This document shows, in pieces, positions 15,025 through 21,789 of a DNA stretch of 25,901 bases; position 1 is the first letter of the stretch; each line of letters starts with the position of its first letter. The notes beneath the pieces were generated by a model that saw only the letters and a list, made by a program, of their open reading frames with translations, searched no databases and was not told the DNA's origin. The stretch is from a virus: the IMG/VR virus record IMGVR_UViG_3300006128_000052, positions 1 through 25,901 of that record; one strand, 5' to 3'. The position numbers were made by a program, and so were the translations under genes.

Positions 15025-15293
15025 TAGTTACTCGCTGGTGTAGATGCGTCAGGTGTTGTCTCTGGCTCTGGCTCTGGTGCTGGCTCAGGCTCAGGTGCAG
15101 GTTCTGGGGTTGGCTCTGGGTCTGTGCCTACCACATTCTGTGCGTGTGCATGACGCGCGGCAGCTTGGTCGATCGCCATCTGGATGATTGGGTTGACGTG
15201 TGCCTTTACTTCCTCAACTACCACAGCAACTTCTTGCTCTACCACCTCTACAGCTTCGATAGCTTGGTCTTTAATTTTGTCAAATAGTTTCAT
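15024..15293 (-). CDS. Pro-Glu repeat protein of unknown function
   Basis: An 89-aa protein. The first 50 residues are an amphipathic Glu/Val-rich helix (VEVVEQEVAVVVEEVKAHV). The tail (about 57-85) is a run of Pro-Glu and Pro-Ala-Pro-Glu repeats, coded by a direct repeat built on GGCTCTGG/GGCTCAGG-type units on the plus strand (about 15059-15120). The tail is expected to be stiff and disordered, like spacer regions that cross an envelope. The function is not known; its place between the small membrane proteins and the fibre module hints at an envelope- or virion-linked role. Confidence 0.65.
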   Translation of the reverse strand: MKLFDKIKDQAIEAVEVVEQEVAVVVEEVKAHVNPIIQMAIDQAAARHAHAQNVVGTDPEPTPEPAPEPEPAPEPEPETTPDASTPASN

Positions 15294-15299
15294 GTTATA

Positions 15300-15557
15300 T
15301 TATCCTAGTAGTGCGTTAATTTCATCTTGAGTTAAACCGATTGCAGACAGTTTAGCCACTGCAGATTCTTTGTGAGCTGCGGCGGCTTGCTGTGCAGCAA
15401 GTTTGTCAGATTCATCTTGAGCAACTTTAGCGTTTACGGCATCGATGTCATAAACTATTTCATTGCCTTGTGCATCGTAAGCGATATCGCCTACTGTGGT
15501 GGCAACATTAGGATAAAGTTTAATAAGTGCTTGAATTAAATTTGAATTTAAATTCAT
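15300..15557 (-). CDS. Small fibre-module protein, copy B (QGNEI / LSAIGL family)
   Basis: An 85-aa protein with AYDAQGNEIVYD near residue 30, an Ala/Lys/Gln helix, and the end AVAKLSAIGLTQDEINALLG. The 83-aa protein at 18456-18707 has the same plan (FDEQGNEISY, an Ala/Gln helix, AISKLSALGLTDAEIKALTG), so the two are paralogues. Each starts by an ATGA overlap with an LMEIAA-ended protein. Small proteins with such a helix and a GL-x-x-x-EI end often accompany phage fibre genes and may act as assembly chaperones; here that is inference. Last gene of the appendage cassette. Confidence 0.75.
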   Translation of the reverse strand: MNLNSNLIQALIKLYPNVATTVGDIAYDAQGNEIVYDIDAVNAKVAQDESDKLAAQQAAAAHKESAVAKLSAIGLTQDEINALLG

Positions 15558-16060
15558 GCTGCTATCTCCATTAAAGTAATGGTTGAATAATTGTTTGCCA
15601 CAGTATCGTTTTCTTGAACTACAAGAGTAGTATTGCTATCGTATCTTCTTCCTTGTGTTTTATATGTAGTAGAAGATGTTGTTGCTGGACTATCTAAATA
15701 ACAAAGACTAAATACTGCTCGCATATTTGGATTGTTAGTTGTTGTAGAACTAAAATTAAGTGCATAAGGTCCAGTTGAATCTGAAGCGGGAATATAAATA
15801 GCTGTGCTATTTCTTAAAAGCTGTATGCCTGCTGCTACCGTATTAGTAGATGCAGCAGCGGGTATTCTATACGGTTGTGTAATTAAAATTAAAATTTTGC
15901 TATTTGAAAATTGAGGGGTAATACTTGCGGTTAAAGTGGTATCTGTATAAGTATTTGTGTTAATTGCAACTTGAGTAGAAGTTGTAGCATTAACTACTTG
16001 AATCACACTTCCAGACTGGGCTGGTGATACCATTGAGCCCGGTACTTTAGTTAATGACAT
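15554..16060 (-). CDS. Appendage/receptor-binding-type protein ending LMEIAA, copy B
   Basis: A 168-aa, Thr/Ser/Asn-rich beta protein. Its key segments are SGSVIQVVNATTSTQVAI, LTASITPQFSNSKILILI, CYLDSPATTSSTTYKTQ and the end STITLMEIAA. The same segments occur in order in the protein at 18704-19207, so they are paralogues. I recognise this layout from many marine and freshwater phage tail proteins, where it probably forms a small beta-sandwich. It overlaps its neighbours as TAATG and ATGA. The gene is AT-rich compared with the structural genes. Receptor or shaft role is inferred. Confidence 0.8.
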   Translation of the reverse strand: MSLTKVPGSMVSPAQSGSVIQVVNATTSTQVAINTNTYTDTTLTASITPQFSNSKILILITQPYRIPAAASTNTVAAGIQLLRNSTAIYIPASDSTGPYALNFSSTTTNNPNMRAVFSLCYLDSPATTSSTTYKTQGRRYDSNTTLVVQENDTVANNYSTITLMEIAA

Positions 16061-16218
16061 TATGCTGCTCCTTCATCTGCGGGTAGTGGTGTGTTGCCTT
16101 CCTCGACCCATTTGAGGTATTGTTGGTAGTCTGTATTAGCTGGGTCGAATGGGATATAAGTTTTTCCTAAAAATACTCCAATAGCTTGACCTTCAGGATT
16201 ATTGTGTAATTTATACAT
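16060..16218 (-). CDS. Small fibre-associated protein, copy B (YLKW / GNTPLPA family)
   Basis: A 52-aa protein from ATG at 16218 to TAA at 16060. It begins MYKLHNNPEGQAIGVF and contains TYIPFDPANTDYQQYLKWV followed by EEGNTPLPADE. The gene at 19207-19362 has the same plan ([34 protein letters not shown]), which confirms both as real paralogous genes in the same relative position. It starts two bases after the stop of the fibre gene 16221-17300 and overlaps the next gene as TAATG. Short proteins with a P-x-D-x-x-N-x-D-Y-x-x-Y-L-x-W core accompany fibre genes in many phages; a fibre-assembly function is likely but not shown. Confidence 0.85.
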   Translation of the reverse strand: MYKLHNNPEGQAIGVFLGKTYIPFDPANTDYQQYLKWVEEGNTPLPADEGAA

Positions 16219-16220
16219 AA

Positions 16221-17300
16221 TTAAAGTTCCGCACTAAATGTAAAACCTGTTGCATTTGATGGTCCAAATAAATTTGCCGCTACACCAGCAGTTCCACCTG
16301 ATGACCAAGTTGCTGACATATTGATGTTATTTGTAGCAGTTTGTCCGTTTTGCATGGCAAGCCCTGTAACAGTATAGTTACTGCCATTTGATAAATCTTG
16401 TGCAGTGAATGAATTTAAAGTAATACTAGGAGTTGAACGCATGGTAACTTTAAATGGATAACTAAATTGTGCAGCACCGCCAGTTCTGATTCCACCAATA
16501 ATACATTCAGATTGACTTGTTATTCCATTTTGGAAATAGCGTTGGCAAAGAGCCAATTCAGTACCATAGGAACGGAAGTCGAAGTTTGTTGCCGTGGTGC
16601 CTACCTCGAATTGAAGTCCTGTAAGATACCATGTAGAACCTGTTACGGAGTTTAAAGCAACACTTCCAGTAACCCCGTAAAGACCTGAGCCAGCCCATGC
16701 TCCAGCGGTTCCTAAATATGTTGAACCACTTCCGTTATTAAAACAAACAGCAATTCCGCGACCATTGGTCGTTAACCATGTTCCTGATGTGTCACCGGGA
16801 ATAGTTACGCTAACTTGTGTCCAAGTGTTTGCAGAGGAAATTGTATAACTAAATGGATATGAGCGGTTAAATGCGGAATTAAACAATGCCCCACTATGAG
16901 TTCCAGTTATTGAAGATTGAACCCAAAATGAAATAGTTACAGTTTTAGCGTTTGCAGTTCCCCACGCCAAATCAGTACAATTTAGACCTTCAATAAATTG
17001 AATGATATAGCCTTGACCCGAAGCTCCTACAGATATTCCAGTGCCGTTTGTTATTACAAATGAGTTAATAAAACCAGCGGGTGCGGAAGAAGATTGTTGT
17101 CCAGTCGCAGTAGCACCAGTTGCTCTAGAGCAGTAATATCTATCCACTGGGTACGCACCGCTTGCTGCACCGTCTGGTAATGAAACACTAGCACCAGCAT
17201 TACGCTGATCAATAACCATTGCACCATTAATAATGCGGTTCTTGAAGCCTGTCGTGGTGCCGGGGGAGCCTGATGCGGCTAATATTGCTGCAGTGGTCAT
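16221..17300 (-). CDS. Tail fibre receptor-binding-type protein without the usual N-terminal anchor
   Basis: A 359-aa protein. After only 18 residues it enters the [10 protein letters not shown][11 protein letters not shown] block, followed by [34 protein letters not shown] and [15 protein letters not shown], then the family end [27 protein letters not shown] and a distal beta domain finishing FSAEL. This block sequence is a widespread phage fibre domain resembling a carbohydrate-binding jelly roll. The fibre at 19359-20711 has the same blocks but preceded by an MSYIG anchor domain, absent here. The start overlaps the XkdW-like gene as ATGA. Confidence 0.88.
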   Translation of the reverse strand: MTTAAILAASGSPGTTTGFKNRIINGAMVIDQRNAGASVSLPDGAASGAYPVDRYYCSRATGATATGQQSSSAPAGFINSFVITNGTGISVGASGQGYIIQFIEGLNCTDLAWGTANAKTVTISFWVQSSITGTHSGALFNSAFNRSYPFSYTISSANTWTQVSVTIPGDTSGTWLTTNGRGIAVCFNNGSGSTYLGTAGAWAGSGLYGVTGSVALNSVTGSTWYLTGLQFEVGTTATNFDFRSYGTELALCQRYFQNGITSQSECIIGGIRTGGAAQFSYPFKVTMRSTPSITLNSFTAQDLSNGSNYTVTGLAMQNGQTATNNINMSATWSSGGTAGVAANLFGPSNATGFTFSAEL

Positions 17301-17464
17301 TTGAGTTGATCCTCAGTTGGTTTGGCAAGAGTTGGGTGTTCCCACTTGGCAATGTAAGATCCCTTACCGTCGCTGTCATCTTGAACACGAATTGATCCAC
17401 GAACAGGGATAAAATCCTCTTCAGTCAATTGTGGATAAATAGTTTTAATTTTTTCTTGTAACAT
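17297..17464 (-). CDS. Small XkdW-like fibre-associated protein
   Basis: A 55-aa protein from ATG at 17464 to TGA at 17297. It starts MLQEKIKTIYPQLTEEDF, continues VRGSIRVQDDSDGKG and ends YIAKWEHPTLAKPTEDQL. The V-Q-DD-x-DG ... I-x-x-W-x-x-P ... P-T-x-x-x-L plan matches the XkdW group of short phage tail proteins, which sit next to fibre genes. It overlaps the upstream fibre stop as TAATG and the downstream fibre start as ATGA, so it is translated between two fibre proteins. A fibre-assembly or chaperone role is inferred from context. Confidence 0.82.
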   Translation of the reverse strand: MLQEKIKTIYPQLTEEDFIPVRGSIRVQDDSDGKGSYIAKWEHPTLAKPTEDQLK

Positions 17465-18453
17465 TACGCACTCCTAATTAACGCACCTGAAAATATTGAA
17501 GCGTTGCTTCCGCTTTGAATTGTTGTTGATGCGGCAACATATTGATAACATTCAACATAATCAGTTGTGCCGTTCATATAAATGACACCGCTTGCACTTG
17601 TTCCATAGCTTATATTTCCTGATACTTGTGTGCCTTGAATATTTACAAAAGTTCCTGAATTACCGTTTTTCCATACTTGTGTAGCCGCCCCAGTCATTGT
17701 TCCTGTTGATAAAACAGTAACATTAAACTGATAATAACCAGCAACAGTTGGTGTAAAACGATAAGTAGAAGTATTAAAACAAGATGCAGTATCAAATGCT
17801 TTAGTATCAAACGCTATTTTTGTATTTCCACCACTTAATGATTGATTAGTGGACATATAAGCACCAAACGCTGGGCCAGTACCAGCCACACCCGTAGCTA
17901 TATTAGTCTGCTGTACTGCGCCAGTTGCCAAGTAGGTGTTGTTAACAGCGCCCGCTGTTGCTGGGATGGCGTTGATCACTGAGCTAACTTGGAACGATAC
18001 TGTGGTGACAATATCTCCCGCAGTTGCTGCAGAGGTTAGGGTGACTGTGGTGCCGTTGGTGGCGGTGAAGTCGGCTGCTGCCAGCTTTACACCGTTGCGG
18101 TACACATCCAGAAAGCCAGCCACGTAAGATGGTGGTGTAAAGGTTGTCTGACCAGCTGTAGCTGTGAACTCGGTAACTGTACGATAAGCTGTGGTGGTTA
18201 CACCAGACGCTGGGATGCCTAAGTAGCGAGCTGAGATGTTGCCAGTACCGCTTGGAGGTGCAGCGCTAAATGTCAGTGTTGTTCCGCTTACAGAGTATGT
18301 AGATGGATCTTGCAAAACACCTGAGATCGCAACAAGGACGGATGCAGTATTTGCTGGAGCCACCGACATGGTGAACGCAGTCGTTGAACCGTTGCCAGAA
18401 AACTGGTCGGTTACAAACGCCTGATAGACGGGTTGATTACCAATATAGCTCAT
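17464..18453 (-). CDS. Tail fibre with MSYIG anchor and C1q-like tip
   Basis: A 329-aa protein with three parts. Residues 1-84 are an anchor domain (MSYIGNQPVYQAFVTDQFSG, then a TAFTMS strand and LTFSAAPPSGTGNISARYLG) shared with 19359-20711. Residues 85-160 are a second beta domain (FTATAGQTTF, LDVYRNGVKLAAADFTATNG). Residues 192-329 begin GPAFGAYMS and contain TKIAFDTKAFDT and YRFTPTVAGYYQFNV, the pattern of a C1q/TNF-like globular domain often found at fibre tips. GC content falls sharply between part two and the C1q-like part (33 of 60 bases at 18001-18060 against 16 of 60 at 17761-17820), which suggests a swapped tip. It overlaps the next gene as TAATG. Confidence 0.87.
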   Translation of the reverse strand: MSYIGNQPVYQAFVTDQFSGNGSTTAFTMSVAPANTASVLVAISGVLQDPSTYSVSGTTLTFSAAPPSGTGNISARYLGIPASGVTTTAYRTVTEFTATAGQTTFTPPSYVAGFLDVYRNGVKLAAADFTATNGTTVTLTSAATAGDIVTTVSFQVSSVINAIPATAGAVNNTYLATGAVQQTNIATGVAGTGPAFGAYMSTNQSLSGGNTKIAFDTKAFDTASCFNTSTYRFTPTVAGYYQFNVTVLSTGTMTGAATQVWKNGNSGTFVNIQGTQVSGNISYGTSASGVIYMNGTTDYVECYQYVAASTTIQSGSNASIFSGALIRSA

Positions 18454-18455
18454 TG

Positions 18456-18707
18456 TTAGTTTCCTGTTAAGGCTTTAATTTCAGCGTCAGTCAAGCCAAG
18501 TGCTGATAGCTTAGATATAGCTGATTGTTTAGCTGTTGCTTCGGCTTCTTGTTTAGCAGTTTCAGCGGATTGTAATTCTGCTAGTTTAGCTTGTGCGGCA
18601 TTTTTATTGTATGAAATTTCATTACCTTGTTCATCAAAAGCGTCTTCTCCACGAATAACTTTTATAGATGAATTAAGAGCAAATATAGCATCATGTAGAG
18701 TAATCAT
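18456..18707 (-). CDS. Small fibre-module protein, copy A (QGNEI / LSALGL family)
   Basis: An 83-aa protein with AFDEQGNEISYN, an Ala/Gln/Glu-rich helix (SAETAKQEAEATAKQ) and the end AISKLSALGLTDAEIKALTG. It is the paralogue of 15300-15557. The start overlaps the LMEIAA gene as ATGA, the same junction as in the other copy, which supports duplication of the entire unit. Two bases separate its stop from the start of the C1q-like fibre. Possible assembly factor; no catalytic motif. Confidence 0.75.
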   Translation of the reverse strand: MITLHDAIFALNSSIKVIRGEDAFDEQGNEISYNKNAAQAKLAELQSAETAKQEAEATAKQSAISKLSALGLTDAEIKALTGN

Positions 18708-19207
18708 GCTGCAATCTCCATAAGAGTAAGGGTGGAAACAGTATCTCCATTAGAATTTTGATAGTTATTTATAAAAACTGAAGCATTATTTGCTCCACTT
18801 GCAAATTGTAAATAATAAGTAACCGTTGAAGTAGTTGCTGGTGAATCTAACCAATTCATTGCTAAACTTGCTTCTATTTGGGTTGTGTTTTGACTAAAAC
18901 CATAACTTTGGTCAATATTTGTAATAACAGTTGATGAACCATTTACAATTCTAAATTTTCCATAAGTATTATTAGTGGTTTTTCCTGTGCCATTTGCAGT
19001 AACCATTACAAGAATTTTGCTTGTAGAAAATTTAGGAGTAATACTTGCAGATAATCCTGTATTATAAAAAGTAGAAGAAGAAATTGATGCTTGTGTGTTA
19101 AATGATGATTGCACTACTTGAATAACACCGCCTGATTGTGGACTACCAGTAGTTAATATAGTTCCAGAGCTTCCTGCTCCTACGCCTGCGATTGTACTAA
19201 TAGCCAT
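18704..19207 (-). CDS. Appendage/receptor-binding-type protein ending LMEIAA, copy A
   Basis: A 167-aa protein beginning [15 protein letters not shown]. It shares SGGVIQVVQSSFNTQASI, LSASITPKFSTSKILVMV, NWLDSPATTSTVTYYLQ and STLTLMEIAA with 15554-16060, in the same order. A longer frame exists upstream but would overlap the small YLKW-family gene; the ATG at 19207 is coupled to that gene's stop as TAATG, so I use it. The gene is very AT-rich (17 G/C of 60 at 18721-18780). Probably a small beta-sandwich appendage protein. Confidence 0.8.
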   Translation of the reverse strand: MAISTIAGVGAGSSGTILTTGSPQSGGVIQVVQSSFNTQASISSSTFYNTGLSASITPKFSTSKILVMVTANGTGKTTNNTYGKFRIVNGSSTVITNIDQSYGFSQNTTQIEASLAMNWLDSPATTSTVTYYLQFASGANNASVFINNYQNSNGDTVSTLTLMEIAA

Positions 19208-19362
19208 TATGCGTTCTCCGCTGGTAGGGGGGTGTTGCCAACAGCGAGCCACTTAAGGTAGACTTGGTAGTCGGTGTTGTTTGGATCTTTTGGAATTGAA
19301 GCGTTATCCGATAAACGAATAATAAATTCAACACTATCAAATTTTGCTAATTTATACATCAT
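19207..19362 (-). CDS. Small fibre-associated protein, copy A (YLKW / GNTPLPA family)
   Basis: A 51-aa protein with [17 protein letters not shown], then [17 protein letters not shown] and [10 protein letters not shown]. It matches 16060-16218 in plan and position. Its ATG overlaps the fibre stop as ATGA (19359-19362) and its stop overlaps the next ATG as TAATG at 19207. The first of two consecutive ATGs is used because of that overlap; starting at the second would lose one residue. It probably helps fold or assemble the fibre encoded just upstream. Confidence 0.84.
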   Translation of the reverse strand: MMYKLAKFDSVEFIIRLSDNASIPKDPNNTDYQVYLKWLAVGNTPLPAENA

Positions 19363-20711
19363 AACTCCGCAGAATATTTAATTAAACCGCCACGCAAAAT
19401 TCCACCATAACCAATAACAACAGTTCCAGCGAGAGTTACTGCTATCATTGCTGAAGATGGACCAGTAGTTGAAGTTAAATTTGTTGGGGCTTGCGAACCT
19501 GCACCATCACGCCAATCAAAGTTACCAAATGGACCTGAAGTAAAAGTTGGGTTGGCACGCATTGTTACTGGAAATTGAGTGTAAGTAACTGCGGTCGTTG
19601 AATTAATAACTCCACCGGCGGATAATCCAACAGAAATACTACCGTCGGTTGAAGCAGTATTTTGATAATAATAGCGTTGGCACAAAGCTAATTCGGTTCC
19701 AATGGAGCGGTAATCGAAAGTCGTTGCCTGTGTGCCTACCTCGAGCTGGACTCCAGTGATGTACCATGTAGCACCAGATGTGCCTACTACGGATGTTGCT
19801 CCTGTTGCCGAGCCATAATTAGCTGCAGCCCATGTACCAGCGGTTCCACTATAAGTTGTTCCTACACCTACAGCAAGATAAATAACAATACCAAGTCCGT
19901 TTGTTGTAAGCCATGTGCCAGCTGTATCGCCGGGAATAGTTACACTAATTTGTTGCCAAGTATTTGCAGAAGAAATTGTATAGGTAAAAGGGTAGCTTCT
20001 GTTTCCGCCAGAGTTTGAAAAAGAACCACCAAAAGTTCCAGTTAATGAACTACGCACCCAAAAAGATAAAGTTACAGTTTTAGCATTTGCTGAACCCCAA
20101 TTAAGATCAGCAATGTTATAACCTTCAATTGGTTGTTGAATAATATAATAATCGCCAGCGCCAAGACTTGTTGCTGCTAATGAAGTTACGCCAAGATAGT
20201 TTGAAAATCCAACTGGCGGAGTTACAGAGCCAGCGTTTTGTTGAATGCTAATTTTACTTGCTTGACTAATATTTGCATTCCATCTATCTAATGTATAAGT
20301 ATTTACAGTAGGAGTAACACTAGCACCAGCATTACGCTGGTCAATTGCCATCGCACCATTAATAATACGGTTCTTAAAACTAATACCCAGCTTAGACTGG
20401 TTGTCGCTGTTCAGTGTGCTGTACGAGACAGTGTTCTGGCTCGGTGTGATTGACTGAGTGGTCGTGGACAAATAGCGAACGTAGATGTTGCTAGAGCCAG
20501 CTGACGGAGCAGAGGTGAACGTAATTGTGTTACCACTGATGTTGTACGCAGTGTTGGGCTGTTGCTCAACGTTATTGATGACTGCCTCAACGTCGTTTAC
20601 GGAGTTGACTCTGCGTGATAAGGTAAACGCAGTAGTTGTTCCGTCGCCGTTGAAGTAGTCAGTACCAGAGATAAACGTCTGGGTTTGGGGGTTTGCACCT
20701 ATATAGGACAT
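19359..20711 (-). CDS. Tail fibre with MSYIG anchor and carbohydrate-binding-like domain
   Basis: A 450-aa protein. Residues 1-85 are the anchor domain ([20 protein letters not shown], a TAFTLS strand, [19 protein letters not shown]), like that of 17464-18453. A polar linker follows, and from residue 112 come the [10 protein letters not shown][11 protein letters not shown] blocks, [45 protein letters not shown] and [16 protein letters not shown], then a distal beta part ending IKYSAEL. GC content is about 52% in the anchor (20401-20460) and about 37-43% in samples from the binding part, again a break at a domain border. It heads the first copy of the four-gene module. Confidence 0.88.
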   Translation of the reverse strand: MSYIGANPQTQTFISGTDYFNGDGTTTAFTLSRRVNSVNDVEAVINNVEQQPNTAYNISGNTITFTSAPSAGSSNIYVRYLSTTTQSITPSQNTVSYSTLNSDNQSKLGISFKNRIINGAMAIDQRNAGASVTPTVNTYTLDRWNANISQASKISIQQNAGSVTPPVGFSNYLGVTSLAATSLGAGDYYIIQQPIEGYNIADLNWGSANAKTVTLSFWVRSSLTGTFGGSFSNSGGNRSYPFTYTISSANTWQQISVTIPGDTAGTWLTTNGLGIVIYLAVGVGTTYSGTAGTWAAANYGSATGATSVVGTSGATWYITGVQLEVGTQATTFDYRSIGTELALCQRYYYQNTASTDGSISVGLSAGGVINSTTAVTYTQFPVTMRANPTFTSGPFGNFDWRDGAGSQAPTNLTSTTGPSSAMIAVTLAGTVVIGYGGILRGGLIKYSAEL

Positions 20712-20719
20712 GTTAATCC

Positions 20720-21049
20720 TTAGCTAATTTGTAGGCAAGATAAAATTGCGTCTGCAGAGGTAGCTGCAGAAGATACCACGGTGAATGCGTCACCGGTGTT
20801 CAAAACAATCTTACCGTCTGCACCAAACAGGGCTAACGAGCCACCGACAGGAACTGTAGCGTTGTTAACAACGTAGTAGTTAGTTGCGGAGGCTGTGATG
20901 TATGCGCTCACAGTGATCGGGCTAGATGTTGTGTTAGCCAGTGTCAAACCGATAACGGTTGTCTGTGTTGCAGAAGCAGCAGTAACGAGAACTACTGGTG
21001 TAGTGCCGACGTTCTTTGCTACGTATCGTGTAAATGTATTAGTTGCCAT
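20720..21049 (-). CDS. Small beta-rich virion protein
   Basis: A 109-aa protein rich in Thr, Ala, Val and Ser, starting MATNTFTRYVAKNVGTTPVV. Regular short strands (VIGLTLANTTSSPITVSAYI, VPVGGSLALFGADGKIVLNTGDAFTV) suggest one beta-sandwich domain. Similar short proteins occur in phage fibre clusters, where they may be connectors or decoration subunits. AAGGAA precedes the ATG. The gene sits between the HNH endonuclease and the first MSYIG fibre. No specific function can be read. Confidence 0.75.
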   Translation of the reverse strand: MATNTFTRYVAKNVGTTPVVLVTAASATQTTVIGLTLANTTSSPITVSAYITASATNYYVVNNATVPVGGSLALFGADGKIVLNTGDAFTVVSSAATSADAILSCLQIS

Positions 21050-21063
21050 TTGGGTTCCTTATC

Positions 21064-21489
21064 CTACTTGCAATTTTCTAAATATTGGATTGCTCTTTTT
21101 AATAATCCAATATCATCTCGGAGATTACCAATGCCGGAATTGCAATTGCCGCATAGTAATCCTCTAACTTCACCTGTTTCATGGTCATGATCAACATGAA
21201 ACGCTTTTCTTTTTCCTGTTTCGGTTGTGCCACAAATTGCGCATTGACCGTTTTGAGCTTCTAACATTGTTTGGTATTCTTTGTATCCAATACCGTAAGC
21301 TCGTTTTAATTTTCTATCTTTATCTACTTCATAATCATAAGGGTGTTTATGTTTATGTTCGTGATAACTTTCTCTTTCGTACTCTTTCCTGCATGGAATA
21401 CAATTTGGCCTAACACCATCTTTGTATCCTTTTCCTTTAGGAAATTGATCTAATTCTTTTTCAATATTGCAAGTTTTACAAACCTTCAT
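21064..21489 (-). CDS. HNH endonuclease, recombination endonuclease VII type
   Basis: A 141-aa protein. The N-terminus has a zinc-ribbon-like set C4-x2-C7 and C30-x2-C33. The nuclease domain has C83-x2-C86, FHVDHDHETG (His98, Asp100, His101) and C113-x2-C116-N, preceded by AYGIGYKEYQTMLEAQNGQC. This is the endonuclease VII fold of the HNH/ beta-beta-alpha-metal class, which cuts branched or double-stranded DNA. Here the gene lies alone inside a fibre cassette and is lower in GC than its neighbours, which fits a free-standing homing endonuclease more than a resolvase. Three bases separate it from the upstream stop; its ribosome site (TTAGG) is weak. Confidence 0.9.
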   Translation of the reverse strand: MKVCKTCNIEKELDQFPKGKGYKDGVRPNCIPCRKEYERESYHEHKHKHPYDYEVDKDRKLKRAYGIGYKEYQTMLEAQNGQCAICGTTETGKRKAFHVDHDHETGEVRGLLCGNCNSGIGNLRDDIGLLKRAIQYLENCK

Positions 21490-21492
21490 TAA

Positions 21493-21789
21493 TCAGCCTA
21501 ATGCGATGGACATGGCTGTTGCCGTACCTGCAGGGTCAACTTGTAAATTTGTCTGTGCGCCACTAACTGTAGTAGCTCCTGTACCACCTTGTGCAATTGT
21601 TACTGGCAGTGAGATTACTGAAGATTTTGATGCAATAACCTGAACAGTGCCAGTGTTGTCTTTGTAGTAGAGTTTACCGTCGGTAATGTTGATCGCCAAC
21701 TCACCGTTGACTAAGTTACCAGCAGTTGGAGCATTGGTGGCTGTTGTGCTGTAATACAGCGAGATTGGGGTATATCCTGAAGCTGCCAT
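21493..21789 (-). CDS. Short stub paralogue of the long fibre protein
   Basis: A 98-aa protein that starts MAASGYTPISLYYSTTATNAP and has ELAINITDGKLYYKDNTG, nearly the same as the first 60 residues of the next upstream fibre (21789-23147: MAQSGYTPILIYSSTTASNAP and ELAINVTDGKLYYKDNT). It then has LPVTIAQGGTGATTVSGAQT and stops soon after at AMSIALG. It is a virion-anchor domain with no tip. It could be a genuine short connector or the remnant of a fibre cut by rearrangement near the HNH gene. The ATG overlaps the upstream stop as TAATG. Confidence 0.8.
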   Translation of the reverse strand: MAASGYTPISLYYSTTATNAPTAGNLVNGELAINITDGKLYYKDNTGTVQVIASKSSVISLPVTIAQGGTGATTVSGAQTNLQVDPAGTATAMSIALG

